From Rhizophagus sp. LPA8_4_AMF (Eukaryota; Glomeromycota; Glomeromycetes; Glomerales; Glomeraceae): 53,797 nt of DNA. How positions within the stretch are numbered: the stretch's first letter is position 1; the number at the start of each line of letters is the position of its first letter. The notes under the pieces are model-generated. The model did no database searches and was not told the DNA's origin. It saw only the letters and a program-made list of their open reading frames with translations. Location: NCBI GenBank assembly GCA_021464525.1, contig JADRCO010000105.1:1-53797 (forward strand), given 5' to 3'. Positions 36,072 to 45,703 of this stretch are shown piece by piece. The translations under genes and the position numbers were made by a program.

Positions 36072-36881
36072 CTAATATACATTTCCATCATCAAACACAA
36101 ACCATGGTAAGCCATCATCTGATTCATTTGGCCACAACACTTGACAGTCATTTTCCCATTGAAAGAAACGACCATAGCAATCCATAAAAATCATTCCGTA
36201 ATCGATCTCTCCAACGATTATGATATGATTAAAACCGAATTCCGCAACACGCTTCATATAATAAATAAGTTTTTTTGGATCGCGACTATCAATGGGAAGA
36301 TCATAACTAAAAGTAGATGCAACCCGACGACGATCTTGTTCACTTGCAAACGTATCGACAACCATGAGTGAATCGTTGCAACCTTGTTGTGAGACATCAT
36401 TTTTGCCACAATTTGACATAATAGACACGGCTTCTTGATCATCAAGGGTTTCTCGGACCGGGAGAACAAGACGACACGCATCATTAGGGATCTCCTTTGT
36501 CCACGTAGTGCTTCTAATGGTACCGATTCGGAACAATTTCCCAAAGGATGCTTGCAACTCATTAATTGTTTTGGAGTTAGGGCAATATGTGAGGCCTATT
36601 GCAGTACCCACATCGTTTTCACTCTCGACTCTCTTGCTAGATTGTTGTTGCGAATCATCTCTCGTCTTGGTACACTCCCGCAACGGATTAAAGCACCGAA
36701 AATATACCTCACTATCTTCTCCTTTTCTCGGGAATATTTCCACGTCAGGTTTACAATTCGAGGGCGGTATTCTATTTCCGGTTCCATCACCATTATGCTC
36801 GTCGCTAGCAGTTCCATATTTTCCGGAAGATTTTTCTTCCGTTAAGTGTGAAAGGTCCAAAGAAGTGACGTCGCATCCCAT
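36072..36881 (-). CDS. Hypothetical protein, 269 residues
   Basis: An open minus-strand frame of 269 residues with balanced composition and higher G+C than its surroundings. The N-terminal half is polar (DLSHLTEEKSSGK, DEHNGDGTGNR, CKPDVEIFPRKGEDSEVYF). The C-terminal half looks folded (KKLIYYMKRVAEFGFNHIII, IDYGMIFMDCYGRFFQW, LPWFVFDDGNVY). I do not recognise the family. The frame stays open upstream of the ATG to about 36975, and a TACTAA (36955-36950) followed by CAG (36932-36930) looks like an intron end. The real gene may therefore start in an upstream exon, possibly the frame at 36984-37202, although the phases I tried did not join cleanly. Confidence 0.5.
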   Translation of the reverse strand: MGCDVTSLDLSHLTEEKSSGKYGTASDEHNGDGTGNRIPPSNCKPDVEIFPRKGEDSEVYFRCFNPLRECTKTRDDSQQQSSKRVESENDVGTAIGLTYCPNSKTINELQASFGKLFRIGTIRSTTWTKEIPNDACRLVLPVRETLDDQEAVSIMSNCGKNDVSQQGCNDSLMVVDTFASEQDRRRVASTFSYDLPIDSRDPKKLIYYMKRVAEFGFNHIIIVGEIDYGMIFMDCYGRFFQWENDCQVLWPNESDDGLPWFVFDDGNVY

Positions 36882-36983
36882 ATGGTTATGACTAAGATCG
36901 GGCGAAAGCCTGGCGGGATAACCATTTTTCTGGTAGGACCGGTTTGCATTTAGTAAATAATAGAACGGATTTCAAATAATTTT

Positions 36984-37202
36984 TTACACAAAAAAAAATC
37001 GATAAAAATATATGTAAGGGTACATGAAATCCGCAATTAAAGTTTTCGTCCATGGGTTATATAATTTTTCCAGCCACGCGTAATAATGTTGTTCTTGCTG
37101 ATTGAGTTCTTGTAACCAGCTATATATACTTTTGAAGGCTAACACAAAGTTAGTGACTAATTTTTGATACTGATTCATTTCCATATATAGATAGAGAGTC
37201 AC
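36984..37202 (-). CDS. Short aromatic-rich frame, possible upstream exon
   Basis: The minus-strand frame begins at 37202, with a better-placed ATG at 37178 (MNQYQKLVTNFVLAFKSIY). It continues with WLQELNQQEQHYYAWLEKLY, which reads as amphipathic helix, and then a hydrophobic, less convincing tail. It lies just upstream of the 269-residue frame on the same strand and may be its first exon. It has no recognised family and could also be a relic. Confidence 0.3.
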   Translation of the reverse strand: MTLYLYMEMNQYQKLVTNFVLAFKSIYSWLQELNQQEQHYYAWLEKLYNPWTKTLIADFMYPYIYFYRFFFV

Positions 37203-37944
37203 TTACATTATAAGTGAATAAGATCTTACGTTACGCATCCCTATTATTGCTCAGAAACGATATCGTACTGCACACTATTATTTCGGCAAGGATATGTTAG
37301 TTGAGTCGAGACCGTTAATTTGAATTTACTATGCAGTGATGCGCTATCTCAATAATCCAAGCTCTGATGACATAATTAGTAATACTTTTTTCACGATGAA
37401 ATTATTTAATATTATGAGAACATGAATTAAACAAACTATCACATGATCAATATATGATTATATACAAAAGAATCCAAACTGATCAGAGTTATGCCGACTA
37501 AAGATACTGATAGAAGTTGCTATGAAGAGGTAAATATAAAGATTATTGCAATATTTCCAAAAAATAATACTAGTTAAAAAAAATAATTTTATTCATATAT
37601 TCCCGTTTAATTATAGTAACATGAATTTATCCGTGATAATTTAAAAAAATCTTTATACTTTATTAGGAAAATAAAATATTTAAATTTTACACGTAAGATT
37701 ATTAATTTAAAAATTCATTATACAAATTCCATATTGTGAGCGTAAAGACTTGCTTTATTAATACAGAGATAAAAAAATAAATACATATCAGACATTGACC
37801 GTAATACATGCGAAAAATAAAATACAGGATCGGTACTTTATGATGATTTACTTCGCTGGCAAGATTGTATGATGACCTATGCTTTTTTATTACCCTCTCT
37901 TCACTTCGAGAATCTGAATCCGGTTTTTATACCTCATCCAATAA
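37203..37944. other. Intergenic spacer
   Basis: AT-rich; no gene or repeat is recognised. Confidence 0.35.
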
Positions 37945-39010
37945 CTAAGAAATATGACCAAGAACACTTTCAACCATACCTTCCATATCCTTATTACTAT
38001 TATACACGACAGCTAACGGTTTTGATAGTTTGAATTTCAGCCTACCTTGGTTGTCAAACGAACACTCAATAAAATACCATTCTTTCGCATCTGTAATAAT
38101 TCCGAATACCTTACCCGCAAATGTTCCTTCCTCCATCTTGTTTACCTTACGTTTACAGTTTATCAAAGCGGATTTGAGTTGTAGTGCTCTGCGCAATACC
38201 CACCTCTGTCACACCAACAGTTTTTGCGGTTTGGAGTAAGTCTATTGCGAAATCGACTGATCTGTGTCCATTGGATCCTGATATTTTTTTCGGGTCGAAG
38301 CTCAAACTTGCCTTCGTACAGATTTACCCCAGCAGCAAACATATTGTGATTTTGATGTTTCATTTCCACTGATTGGAATAGACTTGAGACGGGCCTCCAG
38401 TTCGACTATAAGATGGTTAAGAATTGCCCGGAAAGAATCATCTTTCAGATCTTTGTAATCGCAAGTGAAAGGCAGAAATACTGATAATGAAGGCTCATCT
38501 AATTCACCAAGCTGGCATACCTTCGAGAAAGTCCAATCTGAAAAGGGTTTTGATGACATCTCAATAAACACAGTAAACTTGAGATATTTTTTTGACACGA
38601 ACAACTTGAACATTTCATCGTTACGAGAATAGTATTTTTCTGCTATCATTTAACATGTTGAGTACCGCTCCATTGTTTTAAGTGCTGCTGGCGTCTGATA
38701 CATTGCACGTATGGAATTTTTTAGTCCTTCGAGAGTTGCGTATTCGATATTTATATCAAATTTTTGTTCATAACGAATTTGTATTTAATATAACGAAGAT
38801 ATTTCGTGTGACATGCGTTATCCGTAATATAAGTATTATACAATTTACTGAAATATACATAATTTTACTGAGTTATACCAGATTTTCATATCATGTTAAA
38901 GAATTTTTTTATAATGAAGGCCTGGAGATTACTCAAAGGATCAATGTGATCGGTAGGAATTTCCACAGCTTGAGCCTGTCTGCAGGAAAATTGTACGTAT
39001 TGGAAAAGCG
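37945..39010 (-). pseudogene. Crinkler (CRN)-like protein gene, fossil
   Basis: The minus strand holds, in order, a piece like the CRN N-terminal header (DRLKLWKF and SNLQ, near 38985-38925), then LEGLKNSIRAMYQTPAAL, SKPFSDWTFSKVCQLGELD, LNHLIVELEARLKSIP, NLYEGKFELRPEKN and VDFAIDLLQTAKTVGVTEV, and last GKVFGIITDAKEWYF with NSNKDMEGMVESVLGHI. This is the layout of Crinkler-like proteins of mycorrhizal fungi, with a header followed by a nuclease-like C-terminal domain. The copy is broken, with several breaks, and cannot make a whole protein. It looks moderately old, since much of the sequence is still readable. The family name rests on remembered family phrases. Confidence 0.6.
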
Positions 39011-39630
39011 AGATAAAAGAAGTAATATCATATCTTTGTTTAGGGTATAAAAAATATTTTTATTAAGGAATTATTACTTCGTTAATATTATATAATTATC
39101 AAGTCATATGACCTAATAAGATATAGTAATGCATAAATAGTCATGTAAAAACTTTATTTTATCAAAATAATCAATAATCATAGACCAAAGATGGGCTGCA
39201 AATCTACTGCACATTTTCACATTTGCGGATGTCTGTTTTAACATTTCATTTTCATGAGAAATATAAGATATTTGAGAAGAGTTTCGGTACCTTTAAAAGT
39301 TCATCATAATCTAAATGCAAAGTTTAACTAAATTTCTTGCAAACCATTCTCGTATCTAGCTCATTTTTTTTTTACCCATATTTCTGATAGCAAAGGTTAT
39401 TTATGACTTTAAGATGAATATTTTAATGAAGGATTTAATAAATATTTCTTGTATGATCGAAAAAGTGACAATTAAATTTATTATTGTAACGCATGTAAAA
39501 ATTGGAATATTTTAATGTAATCATTATATTATCGTTTAGCTTTTTATTGTTCATATATCGAGAGTTAAAAAGTTTCTATGTAAAAGCTTAAAAAAGTATA
39601 TACATAAAAGTTTAAATAAATTATTATAAT
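39011..39630. other. Intergenic spacer
   Basis: No gene or repeat recognised. Confidence 0.35.
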
Positions 39631-40242
39631 TCATTTTATATTTATGTGTAGAATTTTACAGTATAATTTTGGCATTTTGTCCAAAATTAACCGTCTTTTA
39701 GAATTAAGTAAAGTTCTTCAACAGATATTAAATTTTGTAGATACAGTACTTTGATTAATAAGTCATTTCTTGAGACTAATTGAAGTTTGTTTATCACGTT
39801 ATAGAATTACTTAGATATCGATGTATAAGTAGTGGATATGAACATTTTTACCAATTCATAGCTATAGTATTTTTGTGATGAAATATTGTAATTGCTTCCT
39901 TCTTTACAATGTAATTTCAACACTTTGATCAAATAAAACATGTTCTGGGAAAAGAAGTGGAATCCTTATAAAATTACTTTTAAGAATTATCAATTTTAAT
40001 ATATGAATTATTTATATTTTGTATTCATAAAAATTTTATTATTTTAACATTTTTTTTAAAAAAATACAATTTTATGTGTCAAAAAAAAAAATTCAATATT
40101 GCTAACATTTCATTTTATATTTTTAATGATTAATGAGGAAAGTAATAATAAATGATAGCTTTATTTAATGAGTAAAATAAAATAAAGTAAAAAAAAAGCT
40201 AGTACATAAATTAAATAAATCCCAAGTTACTTGCATACAATG
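39631..40242. repeat. 3' flank duplicated with the F-box gene (copy 1)
   Basis: This matches 48828-49680 in order and orientation: ccgtcttttagaattaagta here versus ctgtcttttagaaataagta there, then tatcgatgtataag, caacactttgatcaaa, aaaacatgt and atccttataaaattactttt. Copy 3 has about 150 bp extra (about 49300-49450), part of which is also found beside copy 2 (about 45435-45560). The duplicated unit therefore includes the gene plus at least 600 bp of downstream DNA. Confidence 0.7.
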
Positions 40243-41828
40243 TTATACATAATTATTATAATTATTATAAAGGATATAAAAATCCACTATTTTAACTCCT
40301 TTAGCTTTAATTTGATCCAATAATTTTAACTCCTCTTCATTCAATTCTTCGTTCAATCTTCTCACCATACCAAAAAGCTTTAAACTATTGTTATTCCTTC
40401 AATATAATTTAAAACAATTTTAAGAAATTCTAATCCAATAGTTTGATTTAAATTAATTATTTCAAAATTAGCATGACGATTCTCTAAAAATTCCTTAAAT
40501 CTATTGAATTTAGGACAAAAAATAGAAATTTTACTAATATTATTAGGTATATTTTTTGCTAAATTTATAAAAAAGTCATTATAATTATAATAAGAAATAT
40601 TAATATTTAATATACTACTACTTAAATTTTTAAAAAAAGAAGGTAAAACTAATAAATTAAAACTATCATCAATTCTTATATTTAAAAAAATAAGATTTGG
40701 ACAATACATTGATATATATTCAACAGGTATTGTTGGATTTTCAATTAATAATTTTTGTAATGATACACCTAAATATTTGATCATTAATGATGTGACATCA
40801 ACGTTCCAATTATTGCTTATAAATGATAGTTCCTTGAGCTTAAATGAAGCAAAATTTAAAACTTCACGTTGATCTAATAATATAGTACCTTTACAATTTC
40901 TAAATATTAAAGATTCTAAATTATATAAATTATAAAAACTTTTTAAACTAACATTATTAAAGTCACATCTTGAAAATTCAGAATGAACTAAAGAATGCTT
41001 TTGAAATTCTAAAGATAAAAGAATATTATTTAATAAAGAATGACAATTCGTTATATTAAATAATTTAAGTTTGTGTTGCTTTTGAATAATGGTACAGAGA
41101 TTTTCCAAAGTAGTATTATTGTGTAAATTATCAGAAGTGGCATGTTGAAGCAATGATCTTTTAGTTTGAGGAAGAACAATTATTAATTTTCTCAAATTTG
41201 AACAAATTCTTGCTATATTGCTTAAAATTTCTTGTTCAACTTCATTCTTAAAATTTTGATCTAAATAAAAATTTAGTGATAATGAATTTAATTTTCTTAA
41301 ATTTGAAGTGAAATTTTGAATATTAAAGTTTTTATAACTTTCACTATAAAATAAATACATGAAAGTATTTAGTTGTTTAATATTTCTACTTTGACGTAAA
41401 ATTGATTGATGAAATATCGGAATAGTAGAATATATTTTATTTCGAGAAATTGTTGAACTTGAACATAATATTACAAAAAATCTACGAATTTTGGAATTTA
41501 TTATAAAACAATTATAATTTTCCAAATATTTCAGATATTCAAATAATGGTTTGTACTCCTCATCAAAATTAATATTATTAATCTGGTTTAATCCTAGTTG
41601 ATTCTTCATTTGTAAAATTTCTGCTCTATTAAAGCAAAAAATTAAGGTCAAGATTATTTTGTAATTTCTTTCAGTTATATTTATAAAAGGATTTGCATAA
41701 AGCAAAGGAATCGTTGATTTACACCAAAATCGATTAACTAATATACAATTAAATAAAGTCGAACGATCATTTTGAAGGTGTTGTAAAATGTAATAAATAC
41801 AATCATCTGGTAAATAAGGTAAAGTCAT
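40243..41828 (-). pseudogene. F-box/LRR gene, copy 1, C-terminus lost by frameshift
   Basis: From the ATG at 41828 a frame of 482 residues runs to a stop at 40380. The F-box (LPDDCIYYILQHLQNDRSTL then ILVNRFWCKSTIPLLYANPF) is intact and nearly identical to copies 2 and 3, and the leucine-rich body is similar throughout. At about 40395 one base is missing relative to the paralogs (gaaggaataac against gataggagtaac). This gives an early stop. The remaining tail (EELKLLDQIKAKGVKIVDFY) is still readable in another frame down to 40243. About 45 residues are lost, so the product may be a shortened adaptor or the gene may be dying. It is intronless like its paralogs. Confidence 0.8.
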
Positions 41829-41959
41829 CTTAGAAATTTTGGAAGTAAAAGAAAGTTTTCACGGAGTTATCAGTATCGGAATAAGCCATATGCTATTTTA
41901 GGTCCTGCTTTTATATCTGCTGATATACCAAATTCAGTTCAAGTGATATTCATAACAAC

Positions 41960-42884
41960 AACATTGGTGTTTTCATCTTGACTAATTCTCCATTAATAGT
42001 ACTATAAAATATTCTGTACATCTTGACTAGAATAATTTCATCCGGATCTTTTTACCATCTTATAGGAACTAAATCTAATTGAGTTGCAACTTTAAAGATA
42101 TGCTGGCAAATAATGCCAGAAAATTTGTGTAATAACAAGAACATGAAAAAATGATTATTTTTTAACCAAAAATGTATTTAATGACTCTTCCCTACCAAAT
42201 CATTCCACACAAAATGAAACTTCAGCTTCATCATTATTACCATTTAAAAGAAGTAAAACCATTATGGTTATTATTATTTAGGAATTATTTCAAGATTAAA
42301 AGTTTTTATTTACCTGTTATTTTTCTCACTTCTATATGACCTGCATTAAGAAAGCTACTCCTGAGTTTTTTTAACACATACTTTGTTAACAGTTCTGATG
42401 CTTGTTTTTCATGAGGATTTTCTGTTAATAATGAAATGATTTTATTGTCCTTACAAAATTTTGCAAATTTTCTATCTTCCTTTCTCTGTTCCAATGCTGA
42501 CTCAAATGCATTTAAAAAGTTTGATAGTGGTATCATAGTGTCCATGTACTATTCATGAAAGATTCTCCCTTTGTATTGTAGTCATATCAGTCATAATAAA
42601 TGCCAATTATAGCATGGCGCTCATCACGTTATGTTTCTATTCATTTTTTCTAAATATTTGGAAGCTAATAGATATTTTATTTTTAATTGATTCCATTTCT
42701 CAAGAAATTCATCTTCATCATATTCGTCAAGACATTGGTAGAAATTTTTTTTCAATTCTGGCCATTTGAATCCTAAAATTTCATTTTTATTTTTTGCTAA
42801 ATTTTTTGCCATAAACACAATGCGTACGTTGTTTCGTGTAGTACAAAAACAAGATATTTTCTTGATCCTCGTGATCCTTGTCAA
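41960..42884 (-). mobile_element. FAR1-type MULE transposase relic
   Basis: The minus strand has two frames: WPELKKNFYQCLDEYDEDEF and LEKWNQLKIKYLLASKYLEK at 42790-42624, then LSNFLNAFESALEQRKEDRK and ENPHEKQASELLTKYVLKK at 42525-42330. A remnant of the SWIM region (FSGIICQHIFKVATQLDLVP) follows near 42130-42060. The order and phrases (EEEF.E.W, then FEKQASE.LTKY, then a GI.C.H SWIM end) match FAR1-related MULE transposases. The catalytic part is missing and no terminal repeats were found. Confidence 0.7.
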
Positions 42885-43259
42885 TTAGGAATGTTTTTGG
42901 TAAAGAATTATTAATCATTTTTAACACTTAGACCAGATATATAATTGGATAACCTAACTTTAATACCCGTTCTATGTATCAATTGATCTGAAATATAACT
43001 TAATCTAGGCTCCAAAAAAACGATTTGATTTGTTTTATATTTTACTATTTTAAATATTTTTTTTATTTGCATTTCTATTTTTATGTATCTTTCAAAATAA
43101 TATCAGTCTATAATATATTAATAAAATATATTCAATAAAACTATTTAGTTAAAAAAAAATGTGTTAAACTATATACAAGATAATTATTATCTAGATTAAC
43201 CTAATTTATTTAAATTTGTGTCTAATACCTAAATCTGCCTTACCTTTAAACGTTTGTTA
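42885..43259. other. Intergenic AT-rich spacer
   Basis: Nothing recognised. Confidence 0.35.
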
Positions 43260-43690
43260 TTATCATTTTTAACTTCTTCGTTTAGATCTTTTTGAAATCT
43301 TGATATGAAACTCATCGTTTAATTTATTAAATTCTTCTGCTAAAATATTTTCTCTTCTTATATCTTACATTTTCCTCCTTCTCTTCTTCTTACATTGCTC
43401 CAACAGTTAACATTGTTTACCATTCACTTTCATTATTTTACCGGATGTGATCCTACTATATATATTTCTTTGCTTATCTCTAAGAAATAGTCCTAACTTT
43501 TTCTTTGAGTATTTCCTTTTTGAGTTTCTTGATCGCTTTACATTTATTTCTAATTCTTTTAACTTCATAATACCAGAAACAATCTTAAATAATGACACTT
43601 GTTCTTGAAAAGTACCGTCATTACCCGTCTATTTCCTTTTTTGATAATACGTTCTTCTAAATCGTGAAAGAAATATATCCCCACTTTTAC
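43260..43690 (-). pseudogene. Lysine-rich coding relic, family unknown
   Basis: The minus strand has protein-like pieces in more than one frame: FHDLEERIIKKGNRRVM near 43670-43620, a Lys/Arg-rich stretch (ELEINVKRSRNSKRKYSKK) within 43598-43407, and QKDLNEEVKNDNKRLK near 43290. It is too broken to assign; it may be a transposon or nuclear protein remnant. Confidence 0.3.
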
Positions 43691-43701
43691 TGTTTGATAT
43701 T

Positions 43702-44018
43702 TACCGTATATCACGGGCCATAGTACCCCCCATGTATAGTACCCCTCTTGAAAAATTTCATAAAATTGTATAGTACCCGGAGTGGTATTTTACATTTATC
43801 TCGTGATCCAGTGATCAGATTTGAGCCATCATTTTTTTGTTTGATAGCTCTCATTGCGCTCTTCAAATAAAAAAAACGATCGCTCAAATTGGACTGGTAT
43901 ATCGTGCGATATTCGCAAAAAACGGAATTTTTAAGTTTTGTTTAGTACCCGGGGGTACAGGGTCAAACCCCCGATTTTTGCAAGATACCCGGGGTACTAT
44001 GGCCCGTAATATACGGTA
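43702..44018. repeat. MITE with 28-bp ends taccgtata.cacgggccat
   Basis: The left end 43702-43731 (taccgtatatcacgggccat then agtacccc) and the right end 43991-44018 are inverted copies with very few differences. The 317-bp element has no gene; the short frame from 43837 is internal to it. The ends lie next to TA, which would fit a Tc1/mariner-derived MITE. Confidence 0.75.
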
Positions 44019-44988
44019 TATTGTTTTTAAATTGTAAACGCTTAACGTATCCTAATGTTTTCAAAGTTTCAATATCATCATCATTTTTCCATCGAGCCGT
44101 TATATCGTAAAATAATGGTACGTGATTCCTTTTTTTTACATCTGATAACTACCATATTACGTACAACAAAATTTTGACACGTTTTCGGCTTTTCGCATCT
44201 TTTTTTTAATCTTTTTTAGTCCAATCTTTACCTTCGACAAATAATAATAATTGTTCAAAATTGATTGCTGATTAATTTTTTTTCGAATTCTTTGGTTGAT
44301 TTTCATTTAATTTACCCGAATGTGCAATGTGTGGTACGCCTGCACCTGATCTATTCCATATTTTCGGTTGATTGTTCTTTTTTTTCGGTTATATTGAAGG
44401 TTTCAGTAAATTAATTTAATGAGTTAATATATTTAAACATATTAGTGATTTTCTTTTTGTTATAACAGTCGCCGGAAATGTCGTATTGTCGCACGTCGAT
44501 TGAATCATCGCAAATTGACATTTCATATTAAATCAACCATCAATTATAATTTATTACATTAAACCATCATTTTTATAACTTTACTTTAATTTTTCGTTTA
44601 ATGGAACAAATGGCTTTTTCGGTTATGGTAAAAATGGCTCGATTTACCGGAACACGTGATGATTTACAATAATAAACCAATAAAATATCATTCACGAGAC
44701 TTCGATAGAATTAAAAAAAAATTGGTCAAAGCGATTATATTAATTACTAAATAGTTAGTTTGTAGCATATTAGCTTCTCAAATGGAACGAGCCGCAAACC
44801 ATGGCAGTTATAAAGCTTTTTTCGTGCCTCACCTCACCTGACGATTTCAATCTGAGGTGCGTGAGTTGTGATCTGAGGCAAGAATCGATCTGGACCACAA
44901 CAAATATAAAAAAAGGTATTTCTAATGATTTTTTCGGTTAGATGATTATTAATATACCATATCCATTATATAATCAAATTTTTTATCC
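44019..44988. other. Intergenic region with a small hairpin
   Basis: No gene is recognised. An imperfect hairpin at about 44824-44882 pairs tgcctcac..tcacctga with tctgaggtg..tgatctgaggca. One CACGTG site lies at 44653. Confidence 0.35.
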
Positions 44989-45224
44989 CATCGGTATTAT
45001 GTATACACCAATGGATTTTTTCGTAAATTACTCCACCGGTATAAAAAAGTATAAAAAAGTATAAAATCCATCGGTGTATATGTCATACACAATGAGATAA
45101 GCCTGTTATTCCATGGGTATCTAATAAATACTCCATATACACCGATGCTCCCCTCCCTTCGGGGGGGCCCCCAAGGCATCGGTGAATATTTCAGTTATTC
45201 ATTGATACCCATGGAATAACAAGT
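44989..45224 (+). repeat. Compound foldback element, copy A
   Basis: About 235 bp made of nested inverted repeats: ccatgggtatc with gatacccatgg, repeated catcggtgtatat and its complement, and a GC-rich hairpin (cccttcgggggggccccc) at 45155-45173. An inverted copy lies at 51883-52090. The minus-strand frame inside is symmetric-repeat translation and not a gene. Confidence 0.75.
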
Positions 45225-45703
45225 ATTTATCCTTCGAGACTGGCTCTTTGATATCTCTCAATTTCCATGAACCAGGAAACCATTTTGCTAAATGTAGTTT
45301 ATTATTAAGTTATAGAACCTGTTATGATATAATAGACACTTTTTTAAAGTTCTCTTCATATGGCCGGGATAAGTACAATTCCGTTCTAACCGTTTAGTAC
45401 TACTTGTTCAATAATTATTGTTTGCGTTTCATTTTTATTGCCCGAAGCGACTTTCAAGTACACTCAAAACCATACAATGTCAGTCTGTCACGCCACACGC
45501 CACATATATAGGCAATGAAATTTTAGGATCAGGTGTGACACGTAATATTATTGATAATCATGCGATCGTAACGCTTCGGACGCCCAACGGTTCCCGTTAC
45601 TTAGTATTTATTTAATAATAAAATGAGAAAAGTAATAATAAATGATGGCTTTATTTAATAATTAAAATAAAAAAAAAAAATAGTAAATAAATTAAATCTA
45701 GTA
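45225..45703. other. 3' flank of F-box copy 2
   Basis: Part of this (about 45435-45560: gtctgtcacgcca, then ttttaggatcaggtgtgaca) matches the extra segment downstream of copy 3 at 49320-49400. The last 80 bases (aatgagaaaagtaataataa then atgatggctttatttaat) are shared with the 3' flanks of copies 1 and 3. Confidence 0.5.

Noticed and set aside
44997-45179. Short minus-strand frame, repeated at 51903-52139
   Set aside because: Both lie within the compound foldback element, and the match between them is that of the repeat. No protein signal is visible.
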